DNA from: a virus
Reading direction: 5' to 3' (one strand)
IMG/VR virus record: IMGVR_UViG_3300009506_000018
Coordinates: 1-64,000 of that record
Length of the DNA stretch: 64,000 nucleotides
Position numbers and translations under genes: made by a program. How positions within the stretch are numbered: the stretch's first letter is position 1; each line of letters opens with the position of its first letter. This document shows, piece by piece, positions 40,341-48,476 of the stretch. Below the pieces are notes generated by a model, which saw nothing but the letters and a program-made list of their open reading frames with translations, made no database searches and had not been told where the DNA came from.

Positions 40341-40763
40341 TCAGAAGGGGATGTCGTCGTCGAGCTGCGGCTCTTTGGGCGCATTGCTCTGCCCTCCCTG
40401 TTGCGGGCGCTGGGCCGGGCGGCTGTCGTTGCGCGGGCTAAGGTTCTCCCATAGCGCCACCCGCACCTTCGTGGTGTACCTGTCGTTGCCGTCGCGGTCC
40501 TGCCACTTGTCGGTCTGCAGCTTGCCCTCGACGTACACGAGATTGCCCTTCGAAAGCCATTCTCCGGCCCTCTCAGCCGAGTTTCCCCAGACCTCGCACC
40601 GATGCCATTCGGTGCGCTCCTGAAGCTCCCCAGTGTTCTTGTCCTTCCATTTCTCAGTGGTCGCCACCGAGAAGTTTGCGACGGCGGTGCCGCCCTGCGT
40701 GTATCGGACCTCTGGATCCTGCCCGAGGTGGCCGATCAACTGTAGTTTCTGCATGCTAGGCAT
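40341..40763 (-). CDS. ssb: Single-stranded DNA-binding protein
   Basis: A 140-residue SSB with an N-terminal OB fold ([39 protein letters not shown], then [32 protein letters not shown]) and a Gln/Pro/Arg-rich linker. The acidic tip DDDIPF is the protein-docking tail of bacterial SSBs. The start is the ATG after AAGGAAG; a further upstream ATG lacks a good site. It protects single strands during replication and supports the RecT/YqaJ recombination genes upstream in the same operon. Confidence 0.95.
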   Translation of the reverse strand: MPSMQKLQLIGHLGQDPEVRYTQGGTAVANFSVATTEKWKDKNTGELQERTEWHRCEVWGNSAERAGEWLSKGNLVYVEGKLQTDKWQDRDGNDRYTTKVRVALWENLSPRNDSRPAQRPQQGGQSNAPKEPQLDDDIPF

Positions 40764-40959
40764 CGTGGCTTCCTTTATCACTCCGCAGTGGAGTGGTTGT
40801 CATGTTCATTCTGACCTCGGGCACATCAAGGGCGCGAAACTGCACGTCCACGCCCTCCGCGAGAAGCGTCTGGTGGGCCCTTGTCTTGCGCCGAGATCTC
40901 CCGCTGTCTGTGGTGTCATCGAGGATCTCGACGACCGTTACCCATAGCCTCCTTCTCAT
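40756..40959 (-). CDS. Small hypothetical protein
   Basis: A 67-residue protein ([32 protein letters not shown]...). It begins in an ATGA overlap with the upstream gene and overlaps the SSB start by 8 nt, which supports translation by coupling. The internal RSRRKTRA is basic. No family is known. Confidence 0.55.
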   Translation of the reverse strand: MRRRLWVTVVEILDDTTDSGRSRRKTRAHQTLLAEGVDVQFRALDVPEVRMNMTTTPLRSDKGSHDA

Positions 40960-41510
40960 GCTGCCGCCATGGCCGTTCTGACCGGCTCCAGCCAGTGATC
41001 TGTTTCTCGCTGCATCTTCTCCAGCAGGGAGCCGGGCCCGTCCAGCCAGCGCACATCGAAGGGGTTCCTGCGATGCCGTTGGCTGGCCCGGGCCACGGGC
41101 TTGTCCTCCATGATCTGCTCGGCCACCTGCCGATGCAGCCTGCGTGACACCAATTCCAGCACGTGCTCTCCGGCCAGCTCCATTTCCTCGTCGCTCATCT
41201 CGTACCGAGCGTGATAGACCTTCTGCTGGGTGCGCTCCGAATAGGTCGCGATCCAGCGGGTCCGCTGCGACTCGTAGTCTCGATGGCGGCGGATCTCGAT
41301 GCCCTTGTAGGTGTACAGATCGTGATCCACCTGCTTCACCCTGTTGTCCGGGCCTCCGCTGACGATGTAACTACCGCTCATGCTGGCCGGGTTGATGTAG
41401 ATTGTCCCGCCAGTGGTAGTTCCAGTGGTGGCGATGGTTGAGGTGGTGGTCGAAGTGTCCGACCAGATCCCGCCCATCCCCATGTTCGCGTAGCTGCTGA
41501 TTGGTGCCAT
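40956..41510 (-). CDS. Hypothetical protein
   Basis: A 184-residue protein with a low-complexity Ser/Thr/Gly N-terminus (about 1-45: STTTSTIATTGTTTGGT) followed by a mostly helical, charged C-terminal part (YKGIEIRRHRDYESQRTRWIATYSERTQQKVYHARYEMSDEEMELAGEHVLELVSRRLHRQVAEQI). GAGGAAG precedes the ATG. Operon position among SSB, coiled-coil and RecT genes suggests a role in DNA metabolism, unproven. Confidence 0.6.
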   Translation of the reverse strand: MAPISSYANMGMGGIWSDTSTTTSTIATTGTTTGGTIYINPASMSGSYIVSGGPDNRVKQVDHDLYTYKGIEIRRHRDYESQRTRWIATYSERTQQKVYHARYEMSDEEMELAGEHVLELVSRRLHRQVAEQIMEDKPVARASQRHRRNPFDVRWLDGPGSLLEKMQRETDHWLEPVRTAMAAA

Positions 41511-41513
41511 GGA

Positions 41514-41933
41514 TTACTTCCTCGTCTGTCGCTTCTCGGTGATCTCCATGTTCACGTTGGGCAGCCGTTCGAGGATTTCCTTGTACATGCCACGGATCTC
41601 GTCGCCGCGCTTCTCCAGCTGCTTCTCCAGCTTGTCGCGGTACTGGTCCTTGACCTTCGCGATCTCGTTCTGCGTCTTGCGATCCTCCTCGACGCAGCGG
41701 CGATCGAACTGCAGATCCAGCTTCTCCATGTGCTGGCGGATCTGGTGCTGGATGACCTCCTCCTCGATCTGCTTCTGCTTCTTCACCTCGGCCAGCTCAC
41801 CCTTCGTCTCGCGCAGCTTGTCTTTCAGGTCAGCCCGCTCATCGCGCAGCTTGTCCACATCGGCCTGCAGCTCATCGATCCGCGCCAGCAATCTGGTGCG
41901 GCGTTGCTTCAAAAACGGAATGCTCAGGTTCAC
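41514..41933 (-). CDS. Coiled-coil protein
   Basis: A 139-residue protein starting at GTG with AGGAGAACC upstream. Nearly the whole length is a highly charged coiled coil (LLARIDELQADVDKLRDERADLKDKLRETKGELAEVKKQKQ). It lies between RecT and SSB-related genes and overlaps the RecT stop by 4 nt. It may be a partner or regulator of the recombination proteins, by position only. Confidence 0.65.
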   Translation of the reverse strand: MNLSIPFLKQRRTRLLARIDELQADVDKLRDERADLKDKLRETKGELAEVKKQKQIEEEVIQHQIRQHMEKLDLQFDRRCVEEDRKTQNEIAKVKDQYRDKLEKQLEKRGDEIRGMYKEILERLPNVNMEITEKRQTRK

Positions 41934-42736
41934 TTCTGGTTCTCCTTCAGTTCGGCCCTTCGGTCAGCGTAGGCGTCGCGTGCCTTCGCCCTGTCGCTCT
42001 CTGACAGCCTCTTCGCACGGTCCCCCGCCTTCAGCAGGTCAGCCATGGTCGCGGCGTCCTTGATATCCTCCAGCACGTCTTCGAGGCTGGTGTCTTCCTC
42101 GACGATCTTCGGCTCGGCCTGCTCGACGGGATCCTTGTGCTCCGGCACGTCTTGCGGCGGCACTGGCGAATCATAGTCCAGCACCTCCTCGGCCATGCCG
42201 ACGCCCTTGAGGATGTCAGCATAGACGTCACGCAGGCAGAACCCCCGGGCCCGCATCTGCAGCATGCGCTGCGGATCCTTGCGCCAGATCGGCTTACCCA
42301 GCAGCCCGTTGGCCCGGGCCCGCTCCATGGAGTAGGAGCGCACCACGGGCTCCGGCTCGCCCCGGCGCTTCGTCTCACAGTGCGCCACGTTACCGTCCTC
42401 GGACAGCCATTCCCTGACGTACTCGCAGACCTTGCTGCCCCGGACCACGGCGAGCAACCCGTCGCCCCACAGGGTCGGGCGGCATTCGTCGTTCTTCTCG
42501 GAGTAGATCGGTGCGATGAACTGGATCGCCTGAAACGGCGGCAGCCCCAGCTCGGCTCCCATCTGGATGGCGACGAAGGCGTCGTTGACGTTGCCCCGGT
42601 AGTACTTCGGCACCATCGAGGATTTCGCACACACCTGCGCGAGCTTGTGGATCAGCGCGTAGCGGCGCTCGGCCTCGGTGATGTCGTCGATGTTGGACAG
42701 GGTCAGCTCGTCTGGATTCTGGTTCATGTCAGCCAT
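41930..42736 (-). CDS. recT: RecT-family single-strand annealing protein
   Basis: A 268-residue protein with RecT features: 'VPKYYRGNVNDAFVAIQMGAELGLPPFQAIQFIAPIYSEKNDECRPTLWGDGLLAVVRGS', then 'RAKANG-like' basic passages (ERARANGLLGKPIWRKDPQRMLQMRARGFCLRDVYADILKG), and an acidic C-terminal tail. RecT proteins anneal complementary strands, working with a 5'-3' exonuclease. The YqaJ gene directly upstream is the expected partner. The start is the ATG after GAGGAGGTG. Confidence 0.85.
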   Translation of the reverse strand: MADMNQNPDELTLSNIDDITEAERRYALIHKLAQVCAKSSMVPKYYRGNVNDAFVAIQMGAELGLPPFQAIQFIAPIYSEKNDECRPTLWGDGLLAVVRGSKVCEYVREWLSEDGNVAHCETKRRGEPEPVVRSYSMERARANGLLGKPIWRKDPQRMLQMRARGFCLRDVYADILKGVGMAEEVLDYDSPVPPQDVPEHKDPVEQAEPKIVEEDTSLEDVLEDIKDAATMADLLKAGDRAKRLSESDRAKARDAYADRRAELKENQK

Positions 42737-43700
42737 TGGACACCTCCTCGGAAGCCACGCTGCCGACCAGCAGATTCCCCACCGGCTGGACATCGCCGCT
42801 GTCAATCGCCTCCTGCGCGATCTTCGGCACGCGGGTCGTGTGCGAGAAGGTCATGTAGGTGGTGTCGGCCACGGTGTAGCCCTTGCGGGCGACTTCCTTG
42901 CGAGTGAAGCACGAGCCGTCCGGCATCAGCGCCACCGAGGCCTCGCCCATCAGCATCTGGATGCGAGCCTTGCAACCCTCCGCCACGGCGCTGTAAGTCT
43001 TCACCACTTCCTTCGCGTCGTTCATGACGTCGAGATACTTCTGCGCGACCTCCGGCAGCTCGACCACGGAACCATTGGTCCCGGGATACATGCGCTGCAG
43101 GGTCTTGATCAGCTCGCTGTGTTCCCACGTTGGCTGGGGCGGTACCCGGGCCTCGACCCGGTCCCAGAATTCTTCCTCGGCCTCGATCAGCCGGGCAATG
43201 AATTCGTCGTCCCTGCCGATCTCGTAGATCCTCAGGTCGTTGCCGCCGACCAGACAGGCGACATCCCACTGATCAAACTCGCGGACCTTCACGTAGTGCT
43301 GGACCTGAGCGTAGACGTAGGGCGGGATCTCATTGGTGCCTGACAGGCCCCAGCCGATACCGAAGGCCGAGGTCTTGCACTCCAGCCCGCGCTTCTCGCC
43401 CACGACCTTGCGGTCAAGGTGAGCGATCATGAACGGGTGATCCTTGTGGCGGTAGGAGCGGTTGTCGCGCTGGACCTTGCGCCCGGTCTTCTCCACGTAC
43501 GCCTGCGCGACGGGCTCTTCGAGCAGATGGCCCCAGCGGATCTGCGGCTGGCCCGAGATGTCCTCCGGTTCCAGCTCGCCGATCTTTTCGAGGTAGAGGG
43601 TGTACGGTTCCTGAAATGGGCTGACCCTGAGGATAGCCCCGGCATCTGAACCGCCGATGCCGGAGAGCCGAAACTCTCGTTGCTTGTCGGTGATCGCCAT
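42729..43700 (-). CDS. YqaJ-family recombination exonuclease
   Basis: A 323-residue protein with YqaJ nuclease motifs: the GIGGSDAGAILRVSPF opening (about 14-29), HLD (about 93) and GLECKTSAFG (about 103, the ExK catalytic pair), then VYAQVQHYVKV. The C-terminal part is helical. It resects double strands for RecT-mediated annealing. ATG after AGGAGAATC. First gene of the leftward recombination operon, facing the HTH regulator. Confidence 0.9.
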   Translation of the reverse strand: MAITDKQREFRLSGIGGSDAGAILRVSPFQEPYTLYLEKIGELEPEDISGQPQIRWGHLLEEPVAQAYVEKTGRKVQRDNRSYRHKDHPFMIAHLDRKVVGEKRGLECKTSAFGIGWGLSGTNEIPPYVYAQVQHYVKVREFDQWDVACLVGGNDLRIYEIGRDDEFIARLIEAEEEFWDRVEARVPPQPTWEHSELIKTLQRMYPGTNGSVVELPEVAQKYLDVMNDAKEVVKTYSAVAEGCKARIQMLMGEASVALMPDGSCFTRKEVARKGYTVADTTYMTFSHTTRVPKIAQEAIDSGDVQPVGNLLVGSVASEEVSNG

Positions 43701-43744
43701 GCGATTCTCCTGTGTGGCCCGGACACCGCGCCCGGGGTCACTCA

Positions 43745-43810
43745 AATCCTACACCCGGGGCCCCATCCGGGCAACCACTTTCTGGTAGGATTCACCCACC
43801 GCCTACACCC
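43745..43810. promoter_or_regulatory. Divergent promoter/operator region between YqaJ and HTH genes
   Basis: Leftward: TTGCCC (43774-43769), 17-bp spacer, TAGGAT (43751-43746). Rightward: an extended -10-like TGGTAGGAT (43783-43791) without a clear -35. AATCCTAC (43745-43752) and GTAGGATT (43785-43792) form an 8-bp inverted repeat, with a further direct copy of CCTACACCC at 43748-43756 and 43802-43810. The sites overlap both promoters and are natural targets for the neighbouring HTH protein. Confidence 0.6.
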
Positions 43811-43825
43811 CTTCAGGAGACGACG

Positions 43826-44077
43826 ATGTCAGAGCCGATCATGCCCGATCAGATCCCGCCCCATCCCAACCCGGTCCGCCGGTTTCGCGAGTGTCTGCGG
43901 ATGACGCGGGAGCAGTTCGCCGAGTTGATCGGTGTGTCCCACGAAACCCTCAGGGTCTGGGAAAAGCGCGTCCCCTCCATCCCCCGGCCAGCCGCCATGA
44001 GTAAGCTGATCCACGTGGCCGAGCGCAACGGTTACCCACTGACGGCTGATGAGATCAAGGAATTCGCCCGGCGCTGA
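43826..44077 (+). CDS. HTH transcriptional regulator (XRE-like)
   Basis: An 83-residue protein with a helix-turn-helix: RRFRECLRMTREQFAELIGVSHETLRVWEKRVPSIPRPA (about 18-56). That spacing is typical of Cro/CI-type domains. The start is the ATG following AGGAGACGACG. It sits opposite the recombination operon and just before the candidate origin. It is likely to control one or both. Confidence 0.75.
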   Translation: MSEPIMPDQIPPHPNPVRRFRECLRMTREQFAELIGVSHETLRVWEKRVPSIPRPAAMSKLIHVAERNGYPLTADEIKEFARR

Positions 44078-44348
44078 AAAGTGTCGCTGCGCGCAGAGAC
44101 ATATCTTCTGCGAGCAGACGCTATATTTTTCTTCCCCATTGTGTGGTAGCGTCGGACCCGCTACTAGGAGTTACTGGGAGTTACTAGGAGTCTCCTAGTA
44201 AACGGGCAGTTTACTGGGAGTTACTAGGAAACACGCAGTAACACATAGGAGTTTTGTCTATACAGATACAGATACAGATAGAAGATAAGACCTAGCCAGA
44301 GAGGTAAGTAGGTAGGTCTTAAGATCTAGAACAGACTAGGAGAACCGC
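44078..44348. other. Candidate replication origin with iterons
   Basis: A 271-bp region without a gene. TACTAGGAGT, TACTGGGAGT, TACTAGGAGT stand in tandem at 10-bp spacing (44162-44191). An inverted copy follows (44192-44201), and further direct copies occur at 44212-44221 and 44222-44231 (last two bases differ). A hexamer TACAGA is repeated three times (44261-44278). An AT-rich block ctatattttt (44121-44130) lies to the left. The last 40 bp carry AAGACCT/AGGTCTT arms (44287-44293, 44314-44320). The region precedes the replication genes. Confidence 0.65.
44181..44201. repeat. 21-bp perfect palindrome in the iteron array
   Basis: TTACTAGGAG (44181-44190), one central T, and CTCCTAGTAA (44192-44201). 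It joins the third direct iteron to the inverted one and could form a cruciform or bind a dimeric initiator. Confidence 0.75.
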
Positions 44349-44747
44349 ATGGCTTACGGAAAAGTGTGGGACACCATGTTCGATGGTTCCCTCGTGATGG
44401 CTGGCTGGGAGGGGGTCGTCACGTTCATGGTGATGATCGTGCTGGCGGACAAGGACGGCTTCGTTGACATGATGCCCGTTGCCATCAGCAACCGAACTAC
44501 CATTCCGCTCAAGGTGATTGAGACAGGGATCGCCCAGCTGGAGGCAGAGGATCCGCACAGCAGGGATGCAGACCACAACGGTCGTCGCATAGAACGGCTG
44601 GACGAGCACCGGGAGTGGGGCTGGCGCATTCTCAACTACGAGAAGTATCGCAACGCCCGGGACGACGCCGCCCTGAAGGCGCACTGGCGCGAGCAGTACA
44701 AGAAGCGCAAGGCGAAGCAGCAGAGAGTGAAGCGGAAGGCGTCATGA
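44349..44747 (+). CDS. Replication-associated hypothetical protein
   Basis: A 132-residue protein beginning MAYGKVWDTMFDGSL, with ACTAGGAGAACCGC before the ATG. The N-terminal part (about 1-60) looks like the small winged-helix-like proteins phages encode before their replication genes (GW.VFVMMI..AD..G.V). It continues with 'LEAEDPHSRD.D..GRRIERLDEHREWGWRILNYEKYR' (about 60-100) and an Arg/Lys-rich tail. Its place between iterons and helicase suggests origin recognition or helicase loading. The family name is uncertain. Confidence 0.6.
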   Translation: MAYGKVWDTMFDGSLVMAGWEGVVTFMVMIVLADKDGFVDMMPVAISNRTTIPLKVIETGIAQLEAEDPHSRDADHNGRRIERLDEHREWGWRILNYEKYRNARDDAALKAHWREQYKKRKAKQQRVKRKAS

Positions 44748-46297
44748 TCACGCTCCGCCAGTACCAGATCGATGCCGTCCAAAACCTGCGCATGGGCGTC
44801 GCAGCCGGGCACAAACGACTGCTGCTGGTCGCCCCAACTGGCTCGGGGAAGACCGTGATCGGAGCCCACGTGATCGAGCGGGCGGCAGACAAGGGTAGCC
44901 GGATTCTTTTCCTCGCTCACAGGCGTGAGCTTGTCCACCAGTGTGGCGACAAGCTGATGAAGTTCGGCTGCGATCACGGGATCATCATGGCGGGTGAGTT
45001 CCTGCAGTACGAGTTCGAGGTGCAGGTCGCATCGATCGACACGCTGCGCGTCAGGGCGATGAATTCGAATCGCATCCCGCTGCCGAAGGCCGACATCATC
45101 TTCATCGACGAGGCCCACCGATCGCTGGCCCCGACCTATCGCAAGCTGATCGACGAGTACCCGGACGCGGTGGTCATTGGCATGACCGCCACCCCGGTAC
45201 GCTCGGACGGCAAGGGGCTGGGCCACATCTACGAGCACATGGTCCAGTGCCCCAGCGTGGCCGAGCTGACCCAGATGGGCCACCTCGTGCCGGTCAGGTA
45301 CTGGGCCCCGACCATCCCAGACCTGACTGGCGTGAAGGTTCGCGGCGGAGACTACGTCGAGAAGGATCTGCAGGAGGCGCTCGACAAGCGCAAGCTGGTC
45401 GGCGACATCTACACGAACTGGGCGCGGATCTCGCCCAACGACAAGACCATCATCTTCGCCTCGGGCGTGCAGCACTCGATGCACATCGCCGAGGAGTTTC
45501 AGAAGCATGGCATCAGGGCGGCTCATATCGACGGCGACACACCGAGATCGGATCGCGACCGCATGCTTCAGGAGCTGCAGCGGGGGGAGATTCAGGTGAT
45601 CTCGAACTGCATGGTCCTGACCGAAGGATTCGACGAGCCAGCCCTGACCACCAACGTGCTGGCGCGACCGACGAAGAACGTCGGCCTGTACCTGCAGATG
45701 GCTGGGCGCACGCTGCGGCCTTCCGATGGCAAGGGCCACTGCAAGCTGATCGATCACTCCGGCAACATTTACGAGCACGGCTTCGTTACCGACTGCCGCG
45801 ACTGGGCGCTGACCGAGGGCAAGGCGCTTGAGGACAACAAGCAGCACGAGGACAGGCTCAGGGAACAGCGCATCATCACCTGTCGAGAATGCGGCCATAC
45901 CTACGACAGCCAGCCCGAGTGCCCCGAGTGCGGATACAAGCCGCAGCGCCGGGGCAAATGGCTGGAGACGCGCCACGCTGACCTGATGGAGCTGAAGGGC
46001 AGGAAGACCGCGAAGAAGCGCACCTTCACCATGCAGGAGAAACAAGAGTGGTATTGCCAGCTGCAGCACATCAAGGCGCAGCGCAATCGCAGCGATGGCT
46101 GGGTGGCGCATACCTACCGGAAGAAGTTCGGCGTTTGGCCCAACGGCCCGGCGCAGGAGATGTACCAGAAGTGGGGGGCGGTGCCGCCCTCGAAAGAGGT
46201 GACCGGATTCGTCCGGCACTGTGACATCGCATTCGCGAAAGCGATGCAAAGGAGAACCGAGAATGAAAGCAAAAACGAGAGAGCTGGCGCAGGGTAA
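44744..46297 (+). CDS. SF2 DEAD-like helicase with C-terminal zinc motif
   Basis: A 517-residue helicase. Q-motif-like RQYQIDAVQNLR (5-16), Walker A APTGSGKT (30-37), DEAH box (122-125), motif III TATP (148-151). The second RecA domain has 'IIFASGVQHSMHIAEEF...HIDGDTP.SDRDRMLQEL' and motif VI 'QMAGRTLRPSDGKGHCKLIDH'. A CRECGH...CPECGY zinc motif lies at about 380-396. Related phage helicases (UvsW- or YeeB-like) unwind forks or recombination intermediates. The start overlaps the previous stop (ATGA). Confidence 0.9.
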   Translation: MITLRQYQIDAVQNLRMGVAAGHKRLLLVAPTGSGKTVIGAHVIERAADKGSRILFLAHRRELVHQCGDKLMKFGCDHGIIMAGEFLQYEFEVQVASIDTLRVRAMNSNRIPLPKADIIFIDEAHRSLAPTYRKLIDEYPDAVVIGMTATPVRSDGKGLGHIYEHMVQCPSVAELTQMGHLVPVRYWAPTIPDLTGVKVRGGDYVEKDLQEALDKRKLVGDIYTNWARISPNDKTIIFASGVQHSMHIAEEFQKHGIRAAHIDGDTPRSDRDRMLQELQRGEIQVISNCMVLTEGFDEPALTTNVLARPTKNVGLYLQMAGRTLRPSDGKGHCKLIDHSGNIYEHGFVTDCRDWALTEGKALEDNKQHEDRLREQRIITCRECGHTYDSQPECPECGYKPQRRGKWLETRHADLMELKGRKTAKKRTFTMQEKQEWYCQLQHIKAQRNRSDGWVAHTYRKKFGVWPNGPAQEMYQKWGAVPPSKEVTGFVRHCDIAFAKAMQRRTENESKNERAGAG

Positions 46298-47228
46298 GTG
46301 GCGAGAGATCCTGTCGCAGCTGGCGGTCGATGAGAAGTTCCTGAAGAACGAGCACGGGCCCTGCCCGATGTGCGGCGGCAAGGACCGCTTCCGCTTCGAC
46401 GACAAGGAAGGGCGGGGGACGTTCTACTGCAACAGCTGCGGTCCCGGCGACGGGTTTGACCTGCTGATGAAGGTGCAGGGGTGGAGTTTCGAGGACGCCG
46501 CCAAACACATCGACCAGATCGTGGGCACCATCGAGCCCAAACCGTTCAAGCCGACCCAGTCCGAAGAGGACAAGCGGCGCAACCTGAATGCGGTCTGGCG
46601 GGCCTCTCAAGCCCAGCAGGCGCTGCTTACCTATCTGGAATCCAGACGGCTGCCGTCGCGCATCCTTGAGGGCGTGAAGACCATGCGCGGCAGCACGCGC
46701 CTGTGGGACAGCAAGACCGGCCAGCATCATGTCGGGGTCGTCTCGCTCGTGCAGAACGCAGAGGGTCACCCGGTGAGCCTGCACCGGATTTATTTTGAGA
46801 ACGGCAAGCGGTGGAAGAAGGTCATGCCGCCGGTCGGCACCATCACCGGGGCTGCCGTCAGGCTGGGCGAGATCGAGGACAGGATCCTGTGCGTGGCCGA
46901 GGGCATCGAGTCCGGGCTGGCGGTGCGTGGCGCAACGAAGGGCCTGCCGGTGTGGTGCGGCATCTCGGCCAACGGCATGCGCGAGATCAAGCTACCGGAT
47001 GGCCTGAGGGGGCTGCACGTGTTCGCCGACCACGATGGCAACTTCGTGGGCCCGGCGGCGGGGATGGAGCTGGCGCATCGGTACAAGCGCCAGAACAAGG
47101 ATGCCGTGGTCTGCGTGTATATACCGAAGGTCTGTTACGAAGATCCGCTGGACATCTGGCAGCGCCACCGGATCTGGCCGCAGTTCAGAGACGAGTTCAA
47201 CATCATCGGGGAGAAGCAACATGGGTGA
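46263..47228 (+). CDS. DNA primase (zinc ribbon plus Toprim)
   Basis: A 321-residue protein with an AGGAGAACC site. The N-terminal P4-type zinc ribbon has Cys34-x2-Cys37 ... Cys56-x2-Cys59 (CPMCGG..RFRF.D..GRG.FYCNSCG). The C-terminal Toprim part shows CVAEGIESGLAV (Glu about 213) and FADHDGN (about 255). There is no helicase motif, so it is a primase-only form; the SF2 helicase is encoded upstream. It lays primers at the nearby origin. Confidence 0.9.
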   Translation: MKAKTRELAQGKWREILSQLAVDEKFLKNEHGPCPMCGGKDRFRFDDKEGRGTFYCNSCGPGDGFDLLMKVQGWSFEDAAKHIDQIVGTIEPKPFKPTQSEEDKRRNLNAVWRASQAQQALLTYLESRRLPSRILEGVKTMRGSTRLWDSKTGQHHVGVVSLVQNAEGHPVSLHRIYFENGKRWKKVMPPVGTITGAAVRLGEIEDRILCVAEGIESGLAVRGATKGLPVWCGISANGMREIKLPDGLRGLHVFADHDGNFVGPAAGMELAHRYKRQNKDAVVCVYIPKVCYEDPLDIWQRHRIWPQFRDEFNIIGEKQHG

Positions 47229-47946
47229 CGTAGTTGCGTGGAGAGGGGAGCTGGTTCTTGCCGCCGCCACGTGGTCCGACAAGGATGGGCACAAGGTGAA
47301 GTTCAAGGTCGTCGGTGGCCGGGAAGGGCCGAACCCGTTCAAGTACTTCACGAAGCGCAGGAAGGGGAAGGCGGGGACGCGGTTCAACGCAGTCATGGTC
47401 AAGGTCTTCGATCCGCCAGCGAAGACCGCCGAAGACCTGTCCCGTGGAGTACAGGAAGTGCAGTGCGAGCTGATGCTGGCGAACTGGTCTGACAGCTCCA
47501 CGGCGGGACACGCGGTAGAGTTCTGGTGCCCGCCCCCGGACAGGGGGATGCACGTCTTCGAGGGATTCGAGCGTGGCAAGGACTCCTTCATGGTCGCCCT
47601 CGCGGAGCTGGATGACGATGACGAGCCGATTGACCAGAAGGCAAGGGCTAGGGTCGAGGCGGCGGCTGCGAAGCCCACAGAGCCGGAGAATGGCTCTCAG
47701 GGGCCCCACAGAAGACAGCAGCGCCTGTCGCAGGTGGCGGCGCTGATGTGCATGAACCCGGACTTCAAACGCTGGATCCAGAGCGAGCATCCTGACGTGA
47801 AGGATCCGGCCCAGTGGATGCGCGACAGGCTGCAGATCGAATCCCGGGCGGAGCTGGATTCCAACGACAAGGTCGCCTTCAACTTCCACGAGGTAATCCG
47901 CAAGCCGTTCGCCCAGTGGGTCGAGAACGGGGGCGTGCCGTTTTGA
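47221..47946 (+). CDS. Hypothetical protein in the replication operon
   Basis: A 241-residue protein starting inside the primase end (8-nt overlap). N-terminal half is beta-rich (VVAWRGELVLAAATWSDKDGHKVKFKVVGGREGPNPFKYF) and resembles phage proteins found with replication genes. The C-terminal part is charged, with MRDRLQIESRAELDSN. No catalytic motif is evident. Possibly a primase or helicase accessory. Confidence 0.6.
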   Translation: MGDVVAWRGELVLAAATWSDKDGHKVKFKVVGGREGPNPFKYFTKRRKGKAGTRFNAVMVKVFDPPAKTAEDLSRGVQEVQCELMLANWSDSSTAGHAVEFWCPPPDRGMHVFEGFERGKDSFMVALAELDDDDEPIDQKARARVEAAAAKPTEPENGSQGPHRRQQRLSQVAALMCMNPDFKRWIQSEHPDVKDPAQWMRDRLQIESRAELDSNDKVAFNFHEVIRKPFAQWVENGGVPF

Positions 47947-48476
47947 AATGGCAGCAGCTGAACACAGAGCAGCTGGTTGACGCGCTGATCATCGGCGCGA
48001 GCCGTCAGGTCAACGCCATGGCGGGGAAGCGAAAGCCGAACTTCCCCGGGAATCCGTTTGACCTGCTCAGGTATCACATGAGCGGCGCGGTAGCCGAGTG
48101 CTTCGCGTGCATCCAGATGGATGTCGAGTGGGACCGGCACATCAAGAGCGGCATCGGTCGCGCCGATATCAAGGTGGTCTGCGCAGACGGCAAGGAAGGC
48201 TGGGTCGAGGTGCGCTGGAGCGAGGGCCGGAAAGACATCAAGGTCAGGCCAGAGGATGAAGATGACATTGTGGTGCTGGGCGTGCGCGGGCCGCTTACGG
48301 ATCTTGAGATCGTTGGCTGGGTCAACGCGGGCACGGTAAAGCGCGAGGTGCCGCTGGCCTCCCCGGCACCGGGCAACCCGGCGCACTTTGCACCGAAGCG
48401 GTATCATCAGGACTTTCAGAAACTGGTCGATCGGATTCATGGTCAGCGTCAGCCAACACGAGAAGAGCCTGCGTGA
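47943..48476 (+). CDS. Hypothetical protein of the replication operon
   Basis: A 177-residue protein starting at TTG, with GGGGGCG about 7 nt upstream and a 4-nt overlap with the previous stop. It includes an acidic middle (EWDRHIKSGIGRADIKVVCADGKEGWVEVRWSEGRKDIKVRPEDEDDIVVLGVRGP). This reads like a small alpha/beta domain with a D..VE.. pattern that could be a nuclease remnant (I cannot confirm an active site). No firm family. Confidence 0.6.
   Translation: MKWQQLNTEQLVDALIIGASRQVNAMAGKRKPNFPGNPFDLLRYHMSGAVAECFACIQMDVEWDRHIKSGIGRADIKVVCADGKEGWVEVRWSEGRKDIKVRPEDEDDIVVLGVRGPLTDLEIVGWVNAGTVKREVPLASPAPGNPAHFAPKRYHQDFQKLVDRIHGQRQPTREEPA

Noticed and set aside
43826-44077. Lysogeny module around the HTH regulator
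   Set aside because: No integrase, excisionase or attachment-like repeat was seen in the window. A regulator alone does not support temperate growth, though the unseen part of the genome could change this.
44162-44231. CRISPR array in the repeat block at 44.16-44.23 kb
   Set aside because: The repeats are 10 bp and tandem or nearly so, with no spacers of 25-40 bp and no cas genes.
44636-46405. 589-codon leftward frame opposite the helicase
   Set aside because: It overlaps the complete helicase gene, which has all expected motifs. The antisense frame is a by-product of GC-rich codons.
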